Source: Bacteroidota bacterium (GTDB lineage: Bacteria; Bacteroidota; Bacteroidia; Chitinophagales; Saprospiraceae). From it: a stretch of DNA of 64,000 nucleotides. The translations under genes and the position numbers were made by a program. The notes beneath the pieces are model-generated. The model did not search any database. It was not told the DNA's origin and was given only the letters and a program-made list of their open reading frames with translations. The stretch covers positions 24,898 to 88,897 of the forward strand of contig CAUJDW010000072.1 in the NCBI GenBank assembly GCA_963169455.1. The letters are read 5' to 3'. Shown here in pieces: positions 17,012-24,847 of the stretch (position 1 is its first letter; every line of letters starts with the position of its first letter).

Positions 17012-18307
17012 TTACAATTCGTACTGTTTGATTTTGCGGTAGAGAGTTCTTTCGGAGATGCCCAGTTCCTGGGCGGCCTCTTTGCGGCGGCCGCTGTGTT
17101 TCTTCAGGGCGCGTCGGATCAGGCCCTTTTCGGCTTCCTCCAGGGAGAGGTTGTCTTCCACTTCTTCGGCCTGGGCGAAGCGGCTTTCCGCGTCGTGGTT
17201 GAGGATGATTGGTTTGACCGGTTTGTTGTCTATGGGCTGCTCTTCATCAGCGTGGTATTCAGGCAGGAAATCGCCCTCATCCACTGCTTCATTGATGGCC
17301 GGAGTATGGGGGAAATCGATTGGGGCGCGCAGCCCCCGCAGCGCTTTTGCATCGGACACCCGCAGGTCGTTGCTGCGGATGAGTTCGACGACCAGGGCCT
17401 TGAGGTCGTTCAGGTCGTTCTTCATGTCCAGCATGAACTTATAGAATATTTCCCTTTCCTGCATGTTGGCCTCGCTGTTCTGGTGCTGTCCGGTGGCGAT
17501 CATGGGCAGGTTCCGCTTCATGATCTGCGGGACAAATCGGGCGAGTTGCTCAGGGCTTATGTTTTTGTCTTCGGCCAGCACAGAGGCCTGTTCGGCCACG
17601 TTTTTCAGTTCACGCACGTTTCCCGGCCAGCTGTAGGATTCCAGGATGGCCTGCGCCCTTTCATCCAGCTGGATGGGTGAGGTGCGGTATTTTTCTGCAA
17701 AGTCGACGGCAAATTTCCGGAAGAGCATATAGATGTCTTCGGGGCGGTCGCGCAGGGCCGGAATGCGGATAGGGACCGTATTGAGGCGGTAATAGAGGTC
17801 TTCGCGGAATTTGCCTTTTTTTACCCGCTCGTCGAGCGCGACATTGGTGGCGGCGATGATGCGCACATCGGTTTTCTGCACGCTGGAGGCGCCTACCCGG
17901 ATAAATTCGCCGGTTTCCAGCACCCGAAGCAGGTATGCCTGGGTGTCGAGAGGCATCTCCCCGATCTCATCGAGGAAGATGGTGCCGCCGTCGTAGGATT
18001 CGAAGTAGCCCTTGCGTTCGCTGGTCGCTCCGGTAAAGGCGCCTTTTTCATGGCCGAATAGTTCGGAATTGATGGTGCCTTCCGGGATGGCGCCGCAGTT
18101 GATGGCGATGAATTTATTGTGCTTGCGGGCGCTGAGGGAGTGGATGATCTTGGAGAAGATTTCCTTGCCTACGCCGCTTTCTCCGGTGAGCAGGACGGAA
18201 AGGTCTGTGTTCGCCACGCGTATGGCCGTGCCCAGCGCCCGGTCGAGCAGGGGAGATCGGCCAACGATTCCAAACCGCTGTTTTATGGACTGTAGCGTGT
18301 TATCCAT
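17012..18307 (-). CDS. Sigma-54-dependent transcriptional activator without receiver domain
   Basis: The 431-residue protein opens almost directly with the AAA+ domain. Walker A is GESGVGKE at residues 42-49, the sigma-54 contact loop GAFTGA is at 89-94, and Walker B is GGTIFLDEIGEM at 107-118; the arginine-finger region follows. A Fis-type helix-turn-helix closes the protein (RRKEAAQELGISERTLYRKI). No receiver or other sensor domain is present. Between the AAA+ domain and the HTH is an unusual variable region (about 265-390). The ATG at 18307 is chosen because it begins 1 bp after the miaB stop; an ATG at 18322 would overlap miaB. In Bacteroidota this gene commonly lies between miaB and lptE. 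Its targets are unknown. Confidence 0.92.
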   Translation of the reverse strand: MDNTLQSIKQRFGIVGRSPLLDRALGTAIRVANTDLSVLLTGESGVGKEIFSKIIHSLSARKHNKFIAINCGAIPEGTINSELFGHEKGAFTGATSERKGYFESYDGGTIFLDEIGEMPLDTQAYLLRVLETGEFIRVGASSVQKTDVRIIAATNVALDERVKKGKFREDLYYRLNTVPIRIPALRDRPEDIYMLFRKFAVDFAEKYRTSPIQLDERAQAILESYSWPGNVRELKNVAEQASVLAEDKNISPEQLARFVPQIMKRNLPMIATGQHQNSEANMQEREIFYKFMLDMKNDLNDLKALVVELIRSNDLRVSDAKALRGLRAPIDFPHTPAINEAVDEGDFLPEYHADEEQPIDNKPVKPIILNHDAESRFAQAEEVEDNLSLEEAEKGLIRRALKKHSGRRKEAAQELGISERTLYRKIKQYEL

Positions 18308-18308
18308 G

Positions 18309-19751
18309 TCAGGTCTTTTCAACCACTTCCCCTTTCAGCGTCGCGCTGGTGGCTTCGTTTACCCTTACCCAGGTGTAGTCACCAGGCTTCAGGCCTTTCA
18401 CCTTGGGGAAGACGATCATTTTGTTCTGTGAGTTGCGGCCCCTGAATTCACTTTCCGACTTCCTGGAATCACCTTCGATGAGCACCTGGAAGGTTTTGCC
18501 GATATCTGCCTGGTTGTGCCGGAAGGAAACCTGGGTTTGCAGGCGGATTACCTCCTGCAGGCGCCGTTTCTTTACGTTCATGGGAATGTCGTCGGGATAT
18601 TTGCGGGCGGCCAGGGTGCCTGGCCGTTCGGAGTAGAAGAACATGTAGGACATGCTGTAATTGGCGAATTCGATCATACTCAGGGTGTCCTGGTGTTCCT
18701 CTTCCGTTTCGGTGCAAAAGCCGGTGATGATATCGGAGGAAATGGCGCAGTCGGGGATGATCTCGTAGATGCGGCGCACCTTGTCCATGTACCATTCGCG
18801 GTCGTAGGTCCGGTTCATCAGTTCCAGAATGCGGCTGTTGCCCGACTGTACCGGCAGGTGGATGTAGTTGCAGATGTTGTCGTATCTGGCCATGGTGTAC
18901 AGCACCTCATCGGTGATATCCTTGGGGTGGGAAGTAGAAAAGCGGACGCGCAGTGTGGGGTCAAGCTGGGCCACCATTTCCAGGAGTTCGGCGAAGGTGG
19001 TGAGCTGGCCGCTTTCCGGGTTTTCCCATTTGTAGGAATCCACGTTCTGCCCCAGCAGGGTCACTTCGCGGTAGCCTTTTTCAAAAAGGCTCCGGGCTTC
19101 GGCCACGATGCTGAAGGCGCTGCGGCTGCGTTCGCGCCCGCGGGTGAAGGGCACCACGCAGAATGAGCACATATTGTCGCAGCCCCGCATGATGGAGATA
19201 AAGGCCGATACGCCATTGGAGTCGAGCCGCAAGGGGCTGATGTCGGCATAAGTTTCTTCCCGGGACAGGAGGACATTGATCCCTTTCTCTCCTTCCTCCG
19301 CACCCTGGATGAGCGCGGGCAGGTCGCGGTAGGCATCCGGGCCGATGACCAGGTCGACCAGTTTTTCCTCTTCAAGCAGTTTTTTCTTGAGGCGCTCGGC
19401 CATACAGCCCAGCACGCCGACCAGGGCGCCGGGACGTTGGGCCTTCAGCTTGTCGAACAGGCGGAGCCGTTTGCGCACCGTTTCTTCCGCCTTTTCCCGG
19501 ATGGAACAGGTGTTGATCAGGATGAGGTCGGCTTCTTCCATGGCCCGGGTGGGGCGGTAGCCTGCTTCGGCAAGTATGGACGCCACGATCTCGCTGTCGC
19601 TGAAGTTCATCTGGCAGCCGTAACTTTCGATGTAAAAAAAGCGGGAGCCTTCAATACTGTTGTCCGCACGCTCCAGGTAGAAAGCTTCGCCCTGCCGGCT
19701 TTCGTCTATTTCTTTTCTGATGCCTACCAGTGTAGGATTGTTGTCGTACAT
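18309..19751 (-). CDS. miaB: tRNA-2-methylthio-N6-dimethylallyladenosine synthase MiaB
   Basis: The 480-residue radical-SAM methylthiotransferase adds the 2-methylthio group to i6A37 of tRNAs reading codons that start with U. The N-terminal UPF0004 domain supplies Cys46, Cys82 and Cys116 for one iron-sulphur cluster. The radical-SAM CxxxCxxC is Cys191, Cys195 and Cys198 in [26 protein letters not shown] domain closes the protein (about 415-478). The hallmark [11 protein letters not shown] near residue 44 separates it from RimO and MtaB. It probably starts an operon with the sigma-54 activator, whose ATG follows one base after its stop. Confidence 0.97.
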   Translation of the reverse strand: MYDNNPTLVGIRKEIDESRQGEAFYLERADNSIEGSRFFYIESYGCQMNFSDSEIVASILAEAGYRPTRAMEEADLILINTCSIREKAEETVRKRLRLFDKLKAQRPGALVGVLGCMAERLKKKLLEEEKLVDLVIGPDAYRDLPALIQGAEEGEKGINVLLSREETYADISPLRLDSNGVSAFISIMRGCDNMCSFCVVPFTRGRERSRSAFSIVAEARSLFEKGYREVTLLGQNVDSYKWENPESGQLTTFAELLEMVAQLDPTLRVRFSTSHPKDITDEVLYTMARYDNICNYIHLPVQSGNSRILELMNRTYDREWYMDKVRRIYEIIPDCAISSDIITGFCTETEEEHQDTLSMIEFANYSMSYMFFYSERPGTLAARKYPDDIPMNVKKRRLQEVIRLQTQVSFRHNQADIGKTFQVLIEGDSRKSESEFRGRNSQNKMIVFPKVKGLKPGDYTWVRVNEATSATLKGEVVEKT

Positions 19752-19917
19752 CTTATCCTGAAAGTTTTGGCTTTGCTTTTATGCAATTAGCTGCCGATCC
19801 GGCATCGTATAAAAGGCCGTGAAAAAAGGATTGGTTTTTTTCCGGCCGGTAAAGATAAGGATTTTTACGGCCTGCCGTGACATTTTGGCAGATGCTTTTT
19901 CATAATTTGTGCTCGTA

Positions 19918-19948
19918 CCGGCCTGGGGGGCTCGCTCCCCCGGGCCGG
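19918..19948 (+). repeat. Strong GC-rich hairpin in the leader of the DUF4349 gene
   Basis: CCGGCC (19918-19923) pairs with GGCCGG (19943-19948) and GGGGG (19925-19929) pairs with CCCCC (19937-19941), with one mismatch (T24/G42) and a short loop. It ends 40 bp before the ATG at 19989 and could affect translation or terminate upstream transcription. Confidence 0.5.
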
Positions 19949-19988
19949 AGGCAAGGAAGATAATTGGCCACTTAAAAACGGATACCAC

Positions 19989-20837
19989 ATGAAAACCACC
20001 AATTGGGCTATCATTTTACTTCTCGCGCTGGCAATACTGGCCTGCGGAGGCAGGAGCGGCGCGCCTGAAATGGCTGCGGAGGGCTATGACACCTATTCGG
20101 GAGGCGAGGCCAAAATGGCCTATGAAAGCGGTGAAGCAGATCGCCAGCCAACTGCTTCCGGGGAAACTGCTCAGGCGGAAGAAGTACTTCAGGAGAAAAA
20201 AGTCATCCGCACCGCCAACATCCGGATGGAAGTGAAGGACTTCAGGGAGGCGCAGCAGCAGGCCGCGGCCCTGGTGCTGCGTTTTGAAGGAGAAGTCGTC
20301 AGCGAAGAAGTGCAGCAATACGGCGAGATGCTGGAAAACCGCATGGTGATCCGCGTCCGGCCCGAACGATTCGACTCCCTCCTTGCAGCCCTGGAGCAAC
20401 TGGCAACCTACGTTGACTTCCGATCTGTTAATGCCGAAGACGTCACCCGCCAGTACATCGACCTGGAGACGCGCCTGGCATCCAAACGCGCGGTAGTGGA
20501 GCGCTACCGGGAATTGCTGAAGCAGGCCAAAAATGTTCAGGAGGTGCTTTCCGTGGAGGAGAACCTGCGCAAAGTCGTGGAGGAGATCGAGTCCATTGAA
20601 GGGCAGTTGCGCTACCTCAGCCGGCAGGTGGACTACAGCACCATCAACCTGACTTTTTACGAGAAAACGGACCAGCCGCTGCTGCGCCGCTCCTTCATGA
20701 ACCGCATCGGCGAGGGCTTCACCCGGGGCTGGCATTTGCTGAAAGACCTGGCCGTAGGCGCCGTTTCCATCTGGCCCCTCATTCTGATCATCGGCGGGTT
20801 GCTGTGGTGGTGGATTCGGCGCAGGAGGAAGCGCTAG
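19989..20837 (+). CDS. DUF4349-domain lipoprotein with C-terminal membrane anchor
   Basis: The 282-residue protein has a lipoprotein signal with lipobox Cys19 (LAILACGG), then a low-complexity linker. A DUF4349 domain runs from about 75 to 235 (KKVIRTANIRMEVKDF; ENRMVIRVRPERFDSLL; VTRQYIDLETRLASKRAVVERY). The middle (about 155-205) is a likely coiled coil. A transmembrane helix near 258-276 is followed by the basic tail WWWIRRRRKR, so the C-terminus should face the cytoplasm. Having both a lipid anchor signal and a C-terminal helix is normal for this family. The function is unknown; the location suggests a role in the cell envelope. Confidence 0.88.
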   Translation: MKTTNWAIILLLALAILACGGRSGAPEMAAEGYDTYSGGEAKMAYESGEADRQPTASGETAQAEEVLQEKKVIRTANIRMEVKDFREAQQQAAALVLRFEGEVVSEEVQQYGEMLENRMVIRVRPERFDSLLAALEQLATYVDFRSVNAEDVTRQYIDLETRLASKRAVVERYRELLKQAKNVQEVLSVEENLRKVVEEIESIEGQLRYLSRQVDYSTINLTFYEKTDQPLLRRSFMNRIGEGFTRGWHLLKDLAVGAVSIWPLILIIGGLLWWWIRRRRKR

Positions 20838-20932
20838 CCCATCTTATTCCTTCCCGAAAACCCCATGGTAATGGGTATGAAGAACAGCAAGATGGCGAAG
20901 AAAATGATCAGCAGAAAATTACCGGGCATCAT
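20834..20932 (-). CDS. Possible 32-residue single-helix membrane peptide
   Basis: A short minus-strand frame begins MMPGNFLLIIFF and continues with AILLFFIPITMGF, then the polar end SGRNKMG. Residues 6-23 form one strongly hydrophobic helix. Its TAG overlaps the stop of the DUF4349 gene on the other strand. No box matching TAnnTTTG is obvious just upstream. It is too short to judge by composition alone, but the helix-plus-polar-tail pattern is typical of small membrane proteins. It could equally be a chance frame. Confidence 0.3.
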   Translation of the reverse strand: MMPGNFLLIIFFAILLFFIPITMGFSGRNKMG

Positions 20933-21040
20933 GGCTTCTGGATTTGTTTGGTGAACTTTTCCTCAAACAAGTTAGGAAGCCCGTACCTGGCCCCTGGTGA
21001 TGTTTATCAGGGCAGGAGGGTGATATTTGGCAGGGGGGCG

Positions 21041-21074
21041 TAGGGATGCCATCCCTATAGGGATGGCATCCCTA
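21041..21074. terminator. Perfect 34-bp palindrome at the end of the TonB-receptor gene
   Basis: The sequence is its own reverse complement and each half is itself a near-palindrome around GATGCCATC / GATGGCATC. It includes the stop codon of the TonB receptor (TAG, complement of 21072-21074). It probably acts as a bidirectional terminator between the converging genes. Confidence 0.6.
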
Positions 21075-23396
21075 GAACTTGAAGTCCAGCCTGGCCGTCA
21101 GGTTGCGCGGCGGGTCCAGCAGGCCGGGGCGCGAGGCGTACTCCACATTGGCCAGGTTATTCAGCAGCAGGGAAAATTTCAGGTGTTCTGAAAAAGTGTA
21201 ACCGGTGCGCAGGTTGATCACGGTGAACCCCTTGTCGTGTTCTTCCCGGAACCTTTTCAGGCCGCCGATGATGAGCAGGAAGGGCGAATCGATCGCTTCG
21301 ATATGGCTGTTGTAGAAGGCCTCGACGCCCAGGAAGGCGCCCTTGAACTTCGTTTCCAGGTCGAATTTGAACAAGTGCCGCGAGCGGTACTTGAGGATGT
21401 TTTCATCGGAAGAAGAGTTCTGGGCATTGATCTGCGCCCTTGTCGCTTCGCCGATGGGAGCGCTGGTGGTGTCAAATTCCAGGAAGCGGGGGTCGACGAA
21501 GGTGTAGCCCGTAAGCAGGGTGAAGGGCAGCCCCAGAATATCTCCCTGGCCAGCGGCCGTCACTTCGAAGCCAGCGGCCTTGGTGTCGCCGATATTGATG
21601 GAGCGGAAGTCGCTCGACAGGCTGTTGTCGGCAGGGTCGCGCATGGTCACCAGGTTGAACTCCATCATGTCGTAATAGCGGAAAGTGAAAGCGGCCACGT
21701 CCAGGTAGCCCTTAAAGGAAGACACCTGGAAGCCCTGCTTGATGCCGATCTCGGCGCTCCAGCCGGTTTCCGACTGCAGGCTGGGGTTGGGCAGCACATT
21801 GAAAAAGCCGACGTTGGTCACGATGAACTTTTCCGCCACGGTGGGGAAGCGATAGCCCTGCCCCCAGGAAGCGCGCAGGAAGGTGGCTTCGGCCAGGCGG
21901 TAGTTGAGCCCGAAACGGACCACCGGTTTGGATTCCCGTTCGTTGGAGGCAGGCACCTCCCGGTCCTTGTTCCCGACGGTGTAAATGAAACCGGGGTTTT
22001 TCAGCAGGTTGTCTTCGTAACGGAAGCCCGCCGACACATTCAGCCGGTCGAAAAACTTTTTGTCAAGCTGCAGGTAGGCCGCGTAGTTCCTGGAGGTGAA
22101 AGTCGTGTCGCCATATAGTTCCGCTTCGATATTGGTGCCCTGGTAAACGGCGCCGGCGGTGACGACCAGCCCCAGGGCCTGCATCTGCCGCTGAAACTGG
22201 TACTCCGCATAGTACATGTCGGAAGTATTGCCCTGGTTGTTATCGTTGTTGTTGTCCACGTTGTAAAAGCGCCCCTGGAAGCGGTGGCGGTTGCCGCCGC
22301 GGTCGTAGTAATTGACGAAGGGGTCGATGTTGTAGCGCACCCGTTCGCGGTTGGAGAAGGTGCTGGGCACGCCGACGTAGGCCATGGTGTCCGATACCCA
22401 GTAGAAGAAGGCGCCGGATTTGCCGGCGTTGAAGTTGCCGTTCAGCCCGAGGGTCAGGCGGTCGGAGAGGCGGTAGCGGGTGCTGATGTTGAAGCGCCCG
22501 TATTCTTTATAGGCATCTTTGTTTACGCTTTCTTCCTTGACGTAATAGCTGCCGGCGACGAGGTCCAGCTTGCCGATCTTGCGGCGGTGGGCCAGTTGGG
22601 CGCCCGTGGTGTAGGGTGCGCTGTCCCACCATTTCAGGCGTTTGTCGGCAGGGCTGAAATAGTGGGTATAGTAAAGTGCGCCTTCCGTTTCGGGCTGTGC
22701 TTTGGGATAGGCGGTGCGCACGTTGATGATGCCGTTGAGGGCCGAGGAGCCGAAGAGGGCCGAGGCGGCGCCTTTGACGACTTCCACCTGCGAGATGTTT
22801 TCGATGGGCACGTCGTCCCAGTTGGGGTATCCGGCGTCCGCCGTGAGGATGGGGATATCGTCGACCAGGAGGAGCACGCGGCTGCCGGCGCCCTGCGAAT
22901 AGCCAGAACCCGCCCGGATGTTGGCCTGCCCGTCGATGACCGTCACGCCCGGCAGCTTTTCTATTGCCGCGTCGAGGCTGAGCTTGCCCGTGCTTTGGAT
23001 GAGGTTGGGCCGGAGCACTTCCAGCGAAACAGTGACTTCACTCAGCGGCTTGCTGTGTTTGCCGCTGGTCACGGTGGCCGTTTCCAGTATGGCGGCTTCC
23101 TGTTTCAGCGCTACATTAAGCTCCAACTCCTGCCCGCTTTCCAGGCTGGCCTCCCGGCTGAGCGGTTCGTACCCGACGTAGCGGAAAACGACGGTATGCA
23201 CGCCTGGCTCCAGGGAAAGGGTGTAACTGCCGTCCACATCCGTGATGGTGCCGGAAGAGCCTGCTATGACCGTTGCGGCGATCAGGGGCTCACCGGTGGC
23301 GGCGTCGGAAATGACGCCTCTGAGGATGCCATTCTGTGCGTGGAGGTTGGTGAAAAAAAGGGCCAGAAAACAGGAAATCGCAATCGTTTTGCTCAT
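21072..23396 (-). CDS. TonB-dependent outer-membrane receptor with carboxypeptidase-regulatory-like domain
   Basis: The 774-residue protein starts with a Sec signal (MSKTIAISCFLALFFTNLHA). A carboxypeptidase-regulatory-like domain follows (about 24-100; GVISDAATGEPLIAATVI, GSYTLSLEPGVHTVVFRYVGYEPL). Then come a plug domain (about 110-235; RVLLLVDDIPIL, VEVVKGAASALFGSSALNGIINV) and a long beta barrel ending NLTARLDFKF, with the terminal aromatic residue needed for barrel insertion. The family imports siderophores, vitamins or other large substrates using TonB energy. No SusD-like partner is adjacent, so it is not a typical Sus glycan importer. The ATG at 23396 starts directly at the signal peptide. 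Confidence 0.93.
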   Translation of the reverse strand: MSKTIAISCFLALFFTNLHAQNGILRGVISDAATGEPLIAATVIAGSSGTITDVDGSYTLSLEPGVHTVVFRYVGYEPLSREASLESGQELELNVALKQEAAILETATVTSGKHSKPLSEVTVSLEVLRPNLIQSTGKLSLDAAIEKLPGVTVIDGQANIRAGSGYSQGAGSRVLLLVDDIPILTADAGYPNWDDVPIENISQVEVVKGAASALFGSSALNGIINVRTAYPKAQPETEGALYYTHYFSPADKRLKWWDSAPYTTGAQLAHRRKIGKLDLVAGSYYVKEESVNKDAYKEYGRFNISTRYRLSDRLTLGLNGNFNAGKSGAFFYWVSDTMAYVGVPSTFSNRERVRYNIDPFVNYYDRGGNRHRFQGRFYNVDNNNDNNQGNTSDMYYAEYQFQRQMQALGLVVTAGAVYQGTNIEAELYGDTTFTSRNYAAYLQLDKKFFDRLNVSAGFRYEDNLLKNPGFIYTVGNKDREVPASNERESKPVVRFGLNYRLAEATFLRASWGQGYRFPTVAEKFIVTNVGFFNVLPNPSLQSETGWSAEIGIKQGFQVSSFKGYLDVAAFTFRYYDMMEFNLVTMRDPADNSLSSDFRSINIGDTKAAGFEVTAAGQGDILGLPFTLLTGYTFVDPRFLEFDTTSAPIGEATRAQINAQNSSSDENILKYRSRHLFKFDLETKFKGAFLGVEAFYNSHIEAIDSPFLLIIGGLKRFREEHDKGFTVINLRTGYTFSEHLKFSLLLNNLANVEYASRPGLLDPPRNLTARLDFKF

Positions 23397-23650
23397 AAAC
23401 GGCTGAGGTTTGAGTGGGTAAATTTGTGTTACATAAGGCCCAAAGAGCAATTCAGAAAAGCGAAAATAGGGAAAAAATTTACCCGTTGAACATATTCCTT
23501 GGGAAATTGGGCGATTCCGCCTGCCCTCTCAGAGCCCCGGTGGCTATATATCCAAATATTTCTTAATTTCGCCTCTTGGCGGCCTTTCGGCCGTCAAATG
23601 TTTCTATATTGCGAACTTTGATTGGTTTTTTCACAAATCTCCTTATTGCT

Positions 23651-24460
23651 ATGAAGAAAATCGTTCTACTTCTTTTGGGCTTTGCAAGCTGGACTGCGGT
23701 ATTCGCTCAGGAAACGACCTGTTCGCCGGACCCCAATGTGCCGGATACGGTGGTCGTATCGCCGCTTCCTTATTCGCCGGAAACGCCCGAGCTGGGCATC
23801 ACCGACACGGCCTGCGTAGGGGACTACTACCGCTTCACCTTTACCTTTAACATCCCCTCGACCTATGTCACTGATTTTGGCGAAGTGCCCATCACTTCGG
23901 TAGGGATACCGGTGGAAGGCGGCGTCCAGAACATGCCTGCGGGATTCGATTACGTCTGCAACCCGCCAAACTGTTCATTCCCTGCGGAAACGGAGGGCTG
24001 CGTAGTGATCTTCGGCACACCGCAGGCCGGGCAGGAAGGGGTGTACGACCTGAAGGTGCAGGCCACCATCGTCACGCCTTTCCTTCCCATCGTCGTCACC
24101 ATGCCGGATGACATCCAGCCCAACGCCAATTATTTCATGCACGTCAAACCGGAAGGCTTCGAAAACTGCCTCGTTGTCGGTACGCGGGAAAGTTTCGCCT
24201 CGCGCTTCAGTATCAGCAACCAACCCAACCCCACCAGCGGCTGGACGCAGATCGCGGTGGAGTCCGAACTGAGCGGCGATTTCGACTTTTTGGTGAGCGA
24301 CGTCTTCGGCAAAGTGCTGCACCGCGAGCGGGTGCGCCTGCACGCCGGCGAAAACCGCATCGAATTCGACGGCAGCAACCTGCCCAACGGCATCTACCTC
24401 TATTCCATCAGCGACGGCCGCGAGATGGTGAGCCGTAAACTGGCCATCAGCCGGCAGTAA
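23651..24460 (+). CDS. Secreted protein with T9SS C-terminal sorting domain
   Basis: The 269-residue protein begins with a signal peptide (MKKIVLLLLGFASWTAVFAQ). The middle (about 22-185) has many Pro, Thr and Val residues and a few cysteines (CNPPNCSFPAETEGCVVIFGTPQAG), suggesting beta structure, but I recognise no named domain. The last 80 residues form a T9SS type A sorting domain: FSISNQPNPTSGWTQIAVE, then GKVLHRERVRLHAGENRIEFD, then NLPNGIYLYSI and the terminal KLAISRQ. It should cross the outer membrane by T9SS. The following gene encodes a related T9SS protein sharing the GTPQAG / GTPLIPG-type segment, so the two may be distant paralogues. Confidence 0.82.
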   Translation: MKKIVLLLLGFASWTAVFAQETTCSPDPNVPDTVVVSPLPYSPETPELGITDTACVGDYYRFTFTFNIPSTYVTDFGEVPITSVGIPVEGGVQNMPAGFDYVCNPPNCSFPAETEGCVVIFGTPQAGQEGVYDLKVQATIVTPFLPIVVTMPDDIQPNANYFMHVKPEGFENCLVVGTRESFASRFSISNQPNPTSGWTQIAVESELSGDFDFLVSDVFGKVLHRERVRLHAGENRIEFDGSNLPNGIYLYSISDGREMVSRKLAISRQ

Positions 24461-24847
24461 GCCAGTACGCCAGCAGGCAGAGCCTTGGGAGGTTTCTGGT
24501 TCCAAGTTCCAGGTTAGGGCTAAGCGAAGCATCCACGGGAAGAAAAAACTGCCAAATTTGGGATTTGTTACTAAAAAACTGCTGGCTAACCCTTGTTTGA
24601 AGGGGCAATACGGCTCCCTTCACTGAAGGAGGCACGGATAACCAAAACCGGCTTCCGCTTTTATCTCCAGTTGCAAACCCTTCGAAAATAATCGGGGAAC
24701 TTTCGCCCACTTTCTTTCAAAGAGCTTCCCCGGCCCCTGAAAAGATTAGAACAGCAATATCGAGCAGTAAGCGCCTGCCTTCGGGCAGGGCGCTTGCTGC
24801 CCCATTATTCCATTATTCCATGGTTTAGGCCACAAAAACCTTTGCCT
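24461..24847. other. 387-bp intergenic region
   Basis: I see no gene here. It contains the short repeat GGTTCCAAGTTCCAGGTT at 24498-24515 and a strong hairpin at 24764-24800 near the next gene. Confidence 0.5.
24764..24800 (+). terminator. Stem-loop upstream of the second T9SS gene
   Basis: About 16 base pairs form between GCAGTAAGCGCCTGCC and GGCAGGGCGCTTGCTGC around a TTCG loop, with one bulge and one G-T pair. TTCG tetraloops are very stable in RNA. It may terminate the upstream transcript or structure the leader of the gene at 24848. Confidence 0.5.

Noticed and set aside
24447..24710. An 87-residue frame on the minus strand in the gap after the first T9SS gene
   Set aside because: It has no recognisable family and includes a short repeat (GGTTCCAAGTTCCAGGTT); it looks like non-coding sequence.
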